A stretch of DNA of 64,000 nucleotides from Hormiphora californensis (lineage: Eukaryota; Ctenophora; Tentaculata; Cydippida; Pleurobrachiidae): positions 3,559,409 through 3,623,408 of the forward strand of contig CM035351.1 in NCBI GenBank assembly GCA_020137815.1, read 5' to 3'. Each line of letters opens with the position of its first letter. Position 1 is the stretch's first letter. This document shows, in pieces, positions 45,898 to 57,369 of this stretch. The position numbers and the translations under genes are program-made. Under the pieces are notes generated by a model. That model was not told the DNA's origin. It did not search any database and worked only from the letters and a program-made list of their open reading frames with translations.

Positions 45898-46488
45898 AGA
45901 TTCAGGATTTCAGGAGTCTGGTTGAGCTGGCATTGGTTTGGTAGAAATAGTAGTAGCATGAGAAATGTATAGAAGTGTAGAAAAGTTTGAAACTCTGTGT
46001 GATTGCATTGTAATTTCGCAGTGCGGACTGCGGAGAGGACATTATTTTGTGAGACATGTGTTACGGGAGAATACAGTAATGTTTGGAGTGGTGTGTTTTA
46101 TCTTTATGATGAAGTGGTCTAACTATAAGAGTTTTTGGTAGCATTACCAACTTCTTCATGTTTGAAAGGTTTCAAGCAGAGCTTGATCGGGAGTATTGGT
46201 AGGTAAACAAAGATAATAAGATATTGTATTTAGAGTATCTAAAAGTGTTAAAAAAATGTAAAAAGAGCTTTTTCAGTGATGAGCGAGTAAAAGAAAAGAA
46301 AAAAAACGAGAAAATGTGTTAAAAACAAAGAAAAAAGAAACAAAACAATAAACGCTTCTCTCGTTGCCTGGGGTAAATTCCCATGTCCTCTTGTTGTTAC
46401 TTAACAAATATTCTCAACACACTCCCATCTGTATTAGATCTTGTTGTGTGATGTCAAGTAAGACAGCTGGAATATTGCCCCCTATACC
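45898..46488. other. Intergenic, no gene seen
   Basis: A-rich non-coding DNA. AATAAA at 46347 could be a poly(A) signal. Confidence 0.5.
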
Positions 46489-47287
46489 TAATAGTAGAGT
46501 CGATAACTACATCGACCTCTCCCAATTGTTCCAGTTTTTGTCACATCTGTTTGGAGCCTCGACACGACCTCTAAACAGGTGTTACTTTTTCACAAACTGT
46601 TTTCATCTTGGTGTAATTAGCAGTTGAAATGTTGCTGATCATAACAAAAACCTGACTAAATTTTTTCAACTTGGGGTAAAACCATGGGTGTCAAAAGTTA
46701 GCACTAGGTCCCCTGAGTAACCATCCGGAGACTCCAAGAGATATTTCAAGCCGTTCTCCTGTAATCATTAATCCCGGTAGAGCACATATTTGAGTATGGA
46801 CGTACGTGCAATTGCCTACAACCTCAACTTTAATGTATAACGTTAATGTGCGTCTCTCTCTTTTCTCCCCCTTGAGAAAGAGTTATCTCGCGCGGCGCCA
46901 CCGCACGTGCGGTTTTTCCAGAGAGAGTGAGAGACATACAATAACATGTAAACAGCCTGCCAGCGCTCACGTACGTCCGCATTGTATTTTTTGATCCACC
47001 GGGATTAATGATTACGGGAGAACGGCTTGAAATATCTCTTAGAGTCTCCGGATGGTTACTCAGGGGACCTAGAGCTAACTTTTGACACCCATGGTTTTAC
47101 CCCAAGTTGAAAAAATTTAGTCAGGTTTTTGTTATGATCAGCAACATTTCAACTGCTGATTACCACAAGATGAAAACAGTTTGTGAAAAAGTAACACCTG
47201 TTTAGAGGTCAAGTCGAGGCTCCAAACAGATGTGACAAAAACTGGAACAATTAGGAGAGGTCGATGTAGTTATCGACTCTACTATAA
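46489..47287. mobile_element. Foldback element with TAA target duplication
   Basis: Arms of about 290 bp (46492-46786 and 46998-47284) are inverted near-copies, beginning TAGTAGAGTCGATAACTACA, and are flanked by TAA at 46489-46491 and 47285-47287. The central 210 bp are unique and GC-rich. A 3-bp T-W-A duplication is typical of PIF/Harbinger. No transposase, so non-autonomous. Confidence 0.85.
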
Positions 47288-47500
47288 CATTATTGTTGGA
47301 TGCCTAGTGTGTCTAGATGCCTAGTTGACTCGAGTCCTAGATGCCTGTACCTATACCCCTGAATATTACAGATGCCTATCTTGTTATGTGAGATAGATGA
47401 TAAAATAAAGAATATATTATTGCCTAGAACTGCCTAGATGCCTACTACTACAGAGAGAGTAGATGCCCGGTTAATACTGGATGCCCAGTGACATGCAGCA
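47288..47500. repeat. Irregular AGATGCCTA repeats
   Basis: The 8-mer (A/G)GATGCC(T/C) occurs at least seven times with varying spacing in about 200 bp. Possibly a degenerate satellite. Confidence 0.6.
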
Positions 47501-48819
47501 TTGCTACTGACAATAGTGTGTGTTAATATCCTACACACAAGCTGCTCAGTATTTGTGCTATTGTCTTGGCCAGTATTGTGTGTTCCTACGATCGGTACAT
47601 ACTATGCTGTGTCAGAACATGCTGTATCAGAACATGCTGTGTTAGTCGCTGGATGAAAGAGGTAAATAAGAGAGACTTGCGAAATAAAAATATACTGTAT
47701 AAATAATGGGCACTTTATTATTATGATATGTAGTTTTTGAAGCCTCTGTGTTTTCATTTCATGTCCAGGAAATAGTTCCTCGGAGGAAACGTGGCATATC
47801 TTTCTATCCCTCTCCAATAAATATGCCACGTTGATATTCTCCAACCCACGATTTCAAACTCATAATTCATATCTCAGCTACACATATTTCAATAGGCTGG
47901 GTTCTAAAAAGCAGCGTTATTATTTATTACTCATGGGCTCCTATGATCTGTATGGCGGCGCCATACCCCATTTGATTCTCAACAGTGCGCTCAGATGGGT
48001 CGCGGCGCCAGACAGCCTACGATAACCTATCTTAAGATTCAAAGACAAGATTAGTAGGATCTACGTGGCAACTTTTGGCACTTTTGTACTTTGCCCGTGC
48101 GTCTTTGGATACGCGTGTGACGCAATCCGTCTCTCTCTCCCTCCCTTCTCACGCCATCTCCATTCTCCATTCGCACTATCTCCCTCTCACCAGTCAAAGA
48201 GCTCACAGTACTATCCTTTAACTCGTTTTCCTGGTCTATTTTACACCTGCTCCCCGCACACTGCACTGTAATCAACTCATTAGTGTGCTTGTCGTGGGAC
48301 GGTAGTTGTACTACCAACTTAGAAGTTGAACTTCCCATGCACACCACAGTACTTGCAGCCTCATGCATACAAACAACAATGCAGCTACACTGCAGCAGTG
48401 TTGACAAGCCTACACAGTACACAGTACACTCACCAGTTGAGTATAGAGGCTACAACAAAACGAAGAGCTTGAGCACCGTACCATTGTTCCCATGGTAACG
48501 AAAGAGGGGTCTACAGGATAATGAGGTGATGATAATCACCGCGGTGCTCAAGCTCCCATGATCTGAATGAGGGTCTTTCTGTTATACACTACCATTGACA
48601 TGGCTTCATCTAGAGTTCCTGTCAGTGGTTCAAACGGTGTCATGTGACATTCAATGTGACCCGTTTTCAACCAATAGGGGGTGAAGATGTGAGGTGTGAA
48701 TGTAATGTGGAATGGGGGGGGGGTGCGGAGGTTTAGGAATTGATGAGATCTCTAGGTTCATCTAAAAACTTCGAAAAAATGTGAGAATGAAAAAGTAAAG
48801 AAACAAATTGGAATAAAAT
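47501..48819. other. Intergenic, no gene seen
   Basis: Short ORFs only. A small inverted pair GAGCTTGAGCACCG (about 48457) and CGGTGCTCAAGCTC (about 48542) suggests another decayed foldback of roughly 100 bp. Confidence 0.5.
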
Positions 48820-49060
48820 CACGTCCTTTGCTTTCAGCTTTGGTAAATCCGAAATTAAATAACTGCTGATGGAACCCTGCTAGATCAGATACTTACTCTC
48901 TCCCTCTCACAATCTCACGCATTCTCTCTTTCCCTGTTGATGAAAAACAAGTCCAGCAGGAACATTTCTACGGGTCCATTCTCAAGTGGATTCCAAACTA
49001 ATTCAGCTAAACCTGGTCACAGTTACCTACTCACAGGTACCCTCTTTCTCTTATCTTATC

Positions 49061-49129
<69 letters not shown>

Positions 49130-49342
49130 ACCAGGTTTAGCTGAATTAGCTTGGAACCCACTTGAGAATGGACCCGTAGAAATGTTCCTGCTGGACTTGT
49201 TTTTCATCAACAGCGAAAGAGAGAGAATGTGTGAGATTGTGAGAGGGAGAGACTAGAGAGTAAGTTCTTCTATCTGATCTAGCAGGGTTCCATCAGCAGT
49301 TATTTAATTTCGGATTTACCAAAGCTGAAAGCAAAGGACGTG
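48820..49342. mobile_element. Foldback with (TC)n loop
   Basis: Arms 48820-49021 and 49126-49342 are near-perfect inverted copies of about 205 bp (left CACGTCCTTTGCTTTCAGCT, right its complement). The spacer is mostly a (TC)n run at about 49065-49126. No coding capacity. Confidence 0.88.
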
Positions 49343-49933
49343 CTCATATCCATTATTCAGAATTTGACAACTCATGAATTATTCTCTCTGCAGTCTGCCA
49401 CGGTAGCATCAATGCCACACCCAAATCATCACACAGCTGCCATCACAGCCCCAATGAAAACACCTTATGTAACGCGCGAAGTGTGAGGTGTGATACTGTG
49501 CGCGCGAAACTGGTAACTTGCTGGCAACGAGACGCTGGGTCGCCAAATTGAATCGCCAGCGTCCAGCTTGAACGACCGTTCACCGTTGTTGACACTTGAC
49601 AATCCACACTTACAATTGACATCAGGTGGGACACACATAACTCATCCAATAATACCAACCTTTCGTAAACATTAGCTGTGTGTAACATGACAAAATAAAA
49701 CTGCTAAGTTTTTAGTTTTTACGAAACCGAAATAACGAAATTCTACACTGGTTTGTTTCACATAATGGGTGGTCACGAAAAGTTGAGCATTCTGCATTTC
49801 ATAATAGGCGGGTCACGCTCCGGTTTCACCTTCATTCTCCCTCTACATATCAGTGTCTTCTGAATAACTTAGATTTAACAGTTTCACTTTCAGTTTCACT
49901 TTCAAGTTTCACTCCTATTTACAGAAAATTTGT
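49343..49933. other. Intergenic, 3' flank of SDHB
   Basis: No gene. Contains the region just beyond the SDHB stop, so its 3' UTR on the minus strand should lie here. Confidence 0.5.
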
Positions 49934-52875
49934 CTATAAATGCTTGGCCATCAACTTCTTGATTTCGGCGATTGCCTTGCCGGGATTCAGGCCCTTGGGA
50001 CATGTCTTCGTGCAGTTCATGATGGTGTGACATCGGTATACTGAGAACGGGTCAGACAACTTCTCCAGACGCTCCTGTGAGGAGAGGGAAATAACTGTTA
50101 CTGTGAACTTTGGATGAAAACATGGATTTTTTGTTGTCTCATGGCGTACTGGGTGATTGCCAACCAGCGTATCAAAGGAAATGATCCATCAGTTTGGTTA
50201 TCAAAAAGGGGCAGATAACCCGCAGAAACCATATTTGCTCTCTTATCTGATGGATTTACCTTGGTCTTGTGGTCCCGTGAGTCAGCGAGCCACCTGTAAC
50301 TCTGCAGAAGGACAGCAGGTCCCAGATATTTGTCACTGTTCCACCAGTAGGATGGGCAGGAGGTGGAACAACATGCGCACAGAATGCACTCGTACCTGGA
50401 AATGGTTTAGTGTTACAGTCGGACCCCGATTTAGGGGCCCCCGATTTAGTGGCACCCCGATTTAGGGACAGGATTTTTTTCCCCCGATATAGGAAATTTA
50501 CCTTATTTGGCCCCGATTTAGTGGACAAGAGCCTTTCCCCCGAGGGTGTCCCTAAATCGGGGTCCGACTGTAGTAGTGTGCACTGTGTATATCAGCGGTG
50601 TATAAAACAGGAATGTCTGTGTGAATGTACAACAGGGGAGTCACGTGACTGGCAACGCGCACCCACCAATGCGCGTGCTCTTGAGATAGACCTCCGCGCC
50701 CGCTCACCAGTCGGCACTGTGCCAAGGCAATGTCACACTCTCTGAGGTCACACACAGACACAAACACACGTACGCGGTATTACAGATCACAAATTGGGGA
50801 ATTCACTGTCACATGGTACTTACAGTCCGTCCAATTTCTTTCTGTCTTCCACAGACTGGTGCAACTGCTCCTTGCCATAATCAATATCTGTCTCCTGCTG
50901 AAGCCAGGGCTGGACACTGGCGTATTGGTCAAAGAAGTGAGTCATATCTGGGACGAGGTCCTTAACAACGTACATATGGGGCAGAGGGTAGATCTTAACA
51001 GACTTGCTGGTGTCTGGATCAATTCGACTGAAAGGGGGAATTTGTTTTGTTCGAAAGAGTTCAGTCAGAGAAAGATTTAGTTTATCGGATAGAACTTCTT
51101 CTGTGATCTGATAGAGAAACGCTAAGAAGCACTTTTAAAATAACCTTAGTTGAGCACAGAAACTTCTAGAATCCCCAGTATGAGATAAGACTGTAATAAA
51201 AACACAGATAAACCCTAAAGTTCTCTCTACTATTTATATATATATATTCATCCTGCTTGGAAAGCGCAGTTCTCTAAGCAAAGTCTCTTTTGATCCAGTT
51301 ATTAACTTTGGAGGAACGGAAATCTCCCCCAGTGAATGTAGTGGAACAGATGGTAAAACCCTGGGAATTCTCTTGGATCATAACCTTGGCCTTGAACGAC
51401 AGGTTAACAATGTGAGGAAACAGTGTGGACTGATGTTACGAAACCTTTGGCAACTGCACAGGTGTTTTGATATCCCAACAAAGATAATGTTGGTCAAACA
51501 GTTGATTTTATCGAGGATAGACTACAGTAACATTCTGTATTGTGGACTTCCTGGTCGAGTTCTCAGTGGGCTCCAGAAGCTTCTCAATGCCTGTGTTCGT
51601 TTTGTATTTAACCTCCACGGACACCAGGACAACTACATGGAGTATTTCAGGCAATGTCATATTTTACCGATCTCCTACAGGTTGGACTTCAAAGCATGTT
51701 TGATTGCCTACAAAATAGTCAATGGAACAGCCCCGTGTTATCTCCAGGATTTGGTGCCACGTGATGAGACTTGGGGAACCTCTAGGACAACGAGGATGAC
51801 TAATGTTCCGGATCCCTATAGGTTAAAACATCCAAAGATGACCAGTATCAATGCCAACTCTAAGTTGAGACGTAGGAGGTTATCAGTATTCCTGCCCTCT
51901 GTCTGGAATGAGCTTCCTCTTGAGCTCAGGTCAATCCCCAATGTGGATACTTTCAAAACCCGGCTGAAAACACATCTCTTCGTTGGTGCATTTGGAGTGG
52001 GTGATGGGGAACCCATGGCTGAGTTGTAATGTTTGTTGTAGTTGTGGGGCCTGCGGGCAATCAGTGTCATCCTCTCTCTAGCCATGTTATTAATTCATTA
52101 CCTAGTATCCTTTTTTCGAGCAGGTGTGAGTATAGTGTGTTTTAATTTATATCTACAGGATTATGGGACCAGTTATTCCCTCAGTTTTATAAGTCAAGTT
52201 TATTTAGTCGTCTATATATTGTTTTTCAACCAGAGCTGTTCGAGTGTGTCATATAAGTAGTCGAGGATATACCGCTCTGATGATTCGGCGGAACATCGTC
52301 AATATTTTGACATGTCTCTGTCGGGTATGGGCGGTATATAAGCGCGGAATATTATTATTATTATTATTATATACCTGATGCAGGCGAGAGTGTTGGTGCC
52401 TCCAATGTTCATACTGCACGACCCACAAATGCCCTCTCTACAGCTCCTCCTGAAAGTCAGGGTGGGGTCTAGCTCGTTCTTGATCTTCATGAGAGCGTCC
52501 AGGACCATGGGACCACACTCGTCAAGGTTTACCTGTTTAGGGAGGAGTTAGGAAACTCTTCATCTCACCCCAAATGGGCTATCTTGAACCCCCTCTCTGT
52601 CTTTTATCTCTCTCTTTTTTCCCCCATCTAACTCTCAATCTATCCGCCATCTCCATCTCCTTCTCCAATATCTCCCCCAATATCTCTCTCCTTAGTCCTT
52701 CTACCTTGTAGGAGTCCATATGGGGCTTGTCTCCCGGCTTCTCAGGATTCCACCTATAAATCTGGAAAGTCTTCTCCCTAGTGGCAGGGAGGGGCGCTGT
52801 TGTTGCCTTTGTCCTGGCCATGGCTCCCGCGAGAAGTCGGACATTCGAGAAACGTAATGATGCCATACTAGACAT
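49934..52875 (-). CDS. SDHB: Succinate dehydrogenase iron-sulfur subunit (complex II)
   Basis: Five minus-strand exons: 52705-52875, 52375-52532, 50824-51027, 50260-50395 and 49934-50074. All phases agree and give 269 residues, the usual size. A mitochondrial presequence occupies about the first 30 residues. The 2Fe-2S ferredoxin domain shows CREGICGSC; its last ligand Cys is in NTLACI. The 4Fe-4S and 3Fe-4S ligands are in [12 protein letters not shown] and [17 protein letters not shown]. The Q-site Ser and Trp lie in STSCPSYWW. The L/I-Y-R motif recognised by HSCB is present as QIYRWN near residue 40. The protein transfers electrons from SDHA to ubiquinone in the inner mitochondrial membrane. 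Intron 2 contains an antisense LINE fragment, intron 3 a MITE; neither breaks the coding frame. Confidence 0.97.
50414..50572. mobile_element. TA-flanked mini-MITE in SDHB intron 3
   Basis: CAGTCGGACCCCGATTTAGG and its complement form the ends of a 155-bp element (50416-50570) flanked by TA (50414-50415, 50571-50572). Inside, the motif CCCCGATTTAGKGG is repeated several times. CAGT ends with a TA duplication are typical of pogo/Tigger-type Tc1/mariner elements. Confidence 0.88.
51249..52370 (+). mobile_element. LINE 3' fragment, antisense within SDHB intron 2
   Basis: Opens at about 51249 in a reverse-transcriptase thumb ([15 protein letters not shown].., [16 protein letters not shown]) and runs in frame to 52029 with [42 protein letters not shown] and W-ELPLELR. 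It has a 3' UTR of about 320 bp and an (ATT)n tail at about 52350-52370. The tail directly touches the SDHB exon-2 splice donor. The AT-rich left border prevents defining the target duplication. No polymerase catalytic motif is left, so it is dead. Confidence 0.87.
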
Positions 52876-53125
52876 ACACTAGGCTACAAAATTAGTGGAG
52901 GGGTAGTAATAAATTGGAGAAGGGGGGTGTGCCATAGCTAGGGGAAATATAGGCAATACAAGGCAGTTTAATATAAGATGCTAATAATTTAGAGATATGA
53001 ACACAGTCAATACAATTGACCAACAAAAAACATTCTCTTCCCCTGAACACATGGGAAAATTAACGATGCACAAACTAACATAGGTAAAAAACAATAAAAT
53101 CATAGAAATATTTAGGAAGCTCTGT

Positions 53126-54068
53126 CTAAGCTTTCCTATTGCACCCCTCAATTAGGCCCAGCACACAGCGGAGTCCATTGTCAGAGCCTCTAGCCCTCTC
53201 CCCAAACCTGTTAGCAGCAAAACTGAAAAAGTAGTGAGTTAGGAGCATCTATAGTGAGTTAGGATTAGGGTTACATCGTGAGCTAGGGTTAGCTAATTAA
53301 TAGATAATACGAATAGTAACTAGGTAGTAACCCAGGCCATGTAAAAACCCCATACTTTTTGAGTGCCCCAATAGTGGCAGTGATAGTAGCCCGTCGTTCC
53401 AATATCGTTTCCTTGATGTTTTCCCGTCGATACTGTAAACTCTCTACACACTTCCCAAACTTTGTGTGATTGATATTCTCCTGATTCACCCACAACTGCT
53501 CCGATAGCGGATCAACCTAGCAAGGATAAGGGTGTCAATATCAATAGGGACCTGCTCTCCCAACACAACATGGACAGGGACGGGGACATTGTACTGGTAA
53601 TTGGTAGTTGGTACCCAGTTGTAGTAACTAAAAGTTGTCTAGTGTAACGTACCACAGAGGTTTCTGTTACAAAGACAGGCTTTGTTGGAAGTCTGAGAAA
53701 AGAAGTAAATCTATCAAGAGTTGAAGCCTTCTGGATGAGTCGAGTGGTGTAAAGTTTACCATCCTTCACATACTGATCAACAGTATCCTGGTGATTGGAG
53801 GAGATTAAATTAGCAATCTTGAAGAAAGTTAAATATTTCGATTTTTGAGCCCAATGATTCAGCTAAGAAAGTGCAAGTGTGGTTTTATTTCAGACTTTGG
53901 AGCCCAAAGGGACGAAGATATTGAAACAACTGGATAACTTACCACAGTCATGATATGGCTAGCGTTAGGGTTGGGATATCGATCAAAGAAGGCAGACGAG
54001 ACCTCGCCCCACGGCCTGTCGAAGGAGGTACTGTGCTCGAAAACACGTGCTCCCTCATCCTCAGCCAT
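53126..54068 (-). CDS. PRELI/SLMO-domain mitochondrial lipid-transfer protein
   Basis: Four minus-strand exons, 53943-54068, 53653-53787, 53356-53516 and 53126-53222, join in frame to 172 residues. The whole protein is a PRELI domain: N-terminal PWGEVSSAFFDRYPNPNASHIMTV matches the family W-x-x-V-x-x-A-F-x-x-(K/R)YPNP-x-x-H block. It is followed by DGKLYTTRLIQK, an INHTKF segment and a C-terminal helix (IGALKNFAANRFGERAR). Family members shuttle phosphatidic acid or phosphatidylserine across the intermembrane space with a TRIAP1-type partner. The paralogue (PRELID1/2/3-like) is unclear. The exon-3 donor was chosen at AA/GTATGG because it alone keeps frame. The start lacks the usual MxKxF; MAEDE is the only in-frame ATG. 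Confidence 0.8.
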
Positions 54069-54398
54069 GCTAGACACTGTCTAGTGGACTTGCTAATATA
54101 ATAGTAGTGGGTTAATGAGGGGAGGGAGAGAGACACTGTCTAGTGGACTTGCTAGTAGTAATAGTGGGTTAGTGTGGGCAGGGAGAGAGACACTGTCTAG
54201 TGGACTTGCTATAGTTCGAGAGTGTTAGAGAGGGTTAGAATCTAACCCGTTAGATGGACCAGTGAGGGACCAGTGATTGGGAGATTTAAACAATTGGAAT
54301 TGATAGTTTAATTATCATGGCAAAGTGTATACAAAGGCAATAAAAACATTTAAATAGAAGATAAAACTTAGTCTGGTCAGGCAGCTAACTATTTTCCT

Positions 54399-56463
54399 TC
54401 ACGATCCACTCGCCTGAGAAGAGAGAGGGAAATCTGGTAAAATCTCGCACAGAGAGAAACAAATAAACATCAGTTTTACTTGTATCATCACTCACTCACA
54501 TTACTACGGAAAAGTCCTGTGCTATCTGAGAATGGGGTTGGGCACACTTGAGACATGACTCGGCCCTTCTTCCTTATCTCGAATATATTGCTTTCATCTT
54601 TGTATAGGACCTGGGGAGTGGGGAAGGAATGTGATATTTAGTGTGTTGTATCATCAAATATCATATAGCGACAAATGATATAATTAGATGTCAGAACTGT
54701 TAGTAAATGTGTTATAGAAAACACGTACACTAGAAACGGAAATAGACATACATTTGTAGCTACGATTGCCTTGTCTTATTTCAAACTGGCCTTATAACAC
54801 CATAAATTATTGATTACAACTATTATATGATCACAGACGGATATAACAGTACAACTTGAGCCAGGCGCAGACAAGGCCCCGTGCGAGGTATAACAGTCTA
54901 ACCGAACCAAACCAAACTATGATCACCCCTTACCTTTCTAAAGTTCAGATAAAAGTCCTTCTGTAGTTTGATATCCTCGTGGAGGGTGTGTATCTTGCTA
55001 GCTAGGGCCACAAATATCTGGTGCATCCGACTCAGTGTTGCTCCGATATTAGCCGTGGTCACACTGTTACTGTCACATGTCATCACACTCTCTATCTCAT
55101 CTATCTGATCAGGGAAAGGGGAGACGTGTTAGCTCAACTACAATGTGACTGTAACACAGAGAATACAATACTGAACAGGCAATGAGTAGGTGTGTCATAA
55201 TGTGATGGTAACATAGAGAAATGAGAAACTACCATCATAATGTGATGGTAACATAGAGAAATGATAAATGAAATATTAAAACATGTTGATACCAACCTGC
55301 ACTTTGTAGGCTTGTATTGCCTCTTCAAACTGGCTCACTAGCTTATGGAAGTACTCCATGGGCTGAGATATCTCAAATGGGAGGTTGGTCGAGTCCTTCG
55401 TTCGCTGCGCTATCTACAGGGAGAGAGAGGGAAGAATTGTAAATCAGTCATGTACTCATGTCAGTGACTGACATGTCACCATCAGCTTGACTACTAAACT
55501 TAACATTGGGCGTTTTAATATACTATGTTTAAGTATCGATACGAGGACCCGAATTTAACCCCAAAAACACATACCTCACAGTTCTTTAGTTCTGTTGTAA
55601 CTGAGGTTTTCAGTGTTGAGACAGCAGCAGTATCCGTTGTTAAAGATCGGGCAAGATACCGCACACTTTTCGTAAGGAACTCAATCTCCTCCTTCACTTT
55701 GTCGATTGAGGCAGGAGAGAACCGACTTATCCCGTCCTTCAACTCCTTCTGCTCCTTTAGAAATTTTTTCATCTCATCGACGAGTTTACAGACTGGTTCC
55801 GGTACGGTTTCGTTTCGCCAAGCTTTCGGCCCCGTTGTCTTGGCAGTGTCCGATCTAATTCCACCCAATGTTACCGTCTCCTCTGGTTTAGAAGCAGCAG
55901 GAGCTGTAGCTGTAGTACCTCCGAACAAACTGGGAGCGGCAGAGGTAGCCGCTGTTGTGGTCCCAAACAATCCCCCAGTTTTGTTGGCAGTACTACTTCC
56001 AAATAGGCTAGGAGCTGCAGCTGCAGTAGAAGTGGCGGAGAACAGGCTACTACCGGTGGAGGACGTGGCTGTATTGGCGGAGAGGTTATTCGTGCCAAAC
56101 AGAGACGTGGTTGCTGCTGAAGACGCTGCTGGTGCTGTTCCAAACAAACCTGAATACATGAGGATTTCAATAATGCTACATTCAACCTAGATGCATGTGC
56201 ATGATCAGTCATCAATACTTATCATATGTGATTGAATTAACGGCACTAATTAACCTACCACCAGTTGATGCTGTGGTTGTTGCTGCTGCAGATGATTGCA
56301 CCCCGAACAGTGTTCCCGCACTGACTGTGTTCGTAGTACCAAGAGAGGGGGTGGTTGAGGCAGCTGATTTGTTACCAAATAAACTCGTCGTACCACCAGT
56401 GCTACCAAACAAAGATGTTCCACCAGCGGCAGGTGTGGCTGTGCTCCCAAACGAAAAAGTCAT
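54399..56463 (-). CDS. NUP58: Nucleoporin p58/p45
   Basis: Six minus-strand exons: 56259-56463, 55575-56149, 55297-55413, 54934-55104, 54500-54610 and 54399-54413. They join in frame to 397 residues. Residues 1-150 are low-complexity with about ten LFG/FG repeats separated by Ala/Thr/Ser spacers, the transport-receptor-binding part. From about residue 190 a coiled-coil core follows (EMKKFLKEQKELKDGISRFS, then ELKNCEIAQRTK, PMEYFHKLVSQFEEAI), ending with MHQIFVALASKIHTLHEDI. This is the alpha-helical region that pairs with NUP54/NUP62 in the central channel of the nuclear pore. Vertebrate p58 is longer because of extra C-terminal FG repeats, absent here. The terminal exon is only 5 codons (ASGS and stop) and is the least certain part. 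Confidence 0.9.
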
Positions 56464-57369
56464 TGCTAAAAGAATGGCAAAAGTTTACAAGTAGTATTAT
56501 AATTTACAACACACCAAGCCAGGAACCCCGAAACATGAAAAAGCACGGAGAAATATTGGCAAACGCAGAGCGGTATAAGGCAGCGCTTTTCAAGGACAAA
56601 TAAGTTTTCCTCGAAAATGTTTCGATCTGCCCCACGCGACCTGTTGGATTTTGGAAAGATGATTTTGAACAACCAACGCTCAGGACAACTCTTCTGGTCA
56701 CGAGGAAAAGTTGGCAAATGCTACGCAGGACGGGTCAAGAGGGATCCCTAAAAAAGTTCAGTATTTACACAGAGTTTACACAGTCTTTACACAGTCATTA
56801 CACCCAGAGCGGCGCGTTCTGCGTTTTGCGGCTTTTTCTAAGAAAATATTGGATTGTGTGCTGCACAATTGAGTAAATTGAGCGCTGCGGCGAAAAAAGT
56901 TTCCGAAAACGCTGCAAATCGAGTGCGAAAGACGCAGTCTTTACACCCAGAGCGGCGCGGGCGCTCTGGGTGTAACGACTGTGTAAAGACTGTGTAAACT
57001 CTGTGTAAATACTGAACTTTTTTAGGGATCCCTAGACTTTTCAAGAGGTTACGTTTTTTTCAAGTTTTTCAAAAGACAAAATTTAAACCAAGACGCGAGA
57101 TTTAAAAATTTCTCTTCAAAATGAAATCATTTTATGAAGCGCGGCTCAAAATGCAACGTTTTCGAAAACTTTTATGCGCACTCCATTTAATACGCGCCGC
57201 GGCAGCGCATAAATGATAAATAAGGTTTTATTTAAAATTCAAAATTTCGAATAAAAAATGAAAATTTTGAAAACTTCGATTTTTTTTCTTCGCTAAAAAT
57301 TGGAATGCGCTGCAGCCCCCTCATGCGCGCACCCCCGCAACGAGGCCCCTTATATTATATTATAAGGAT
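56464..57369. other. Upstream region of NUP58
   Basis: The NUP58 promoter should lie in the first few hundred bases. The foldback at 56740-57033 follows, then AT-rich DNA with a 20-bp palindrome (CCTTATATTATATTATAAGG, about 57349-57368). No gene. Confidence 0.5.
56740..57033. mobile_element. Foldback element, arms about 72 bp
   Basis: AGGGATCCCTAAAAAAGTTC at the left and its exact complement at the right define arms of about 72 bp (56740-56811 and 56962-57033) containing repeated TTTACACAG units. The centre carries a second inverted pair around CCCAGAGCGGCGCG. No ORF. Confidence 0.85.

Noticed and set aside
55525-56190. 221-codon + ORF
   Set aside because: Antisense shadow of NUP58 exon 2, whose FG repeats and coiled coil are clear on the minus strand.
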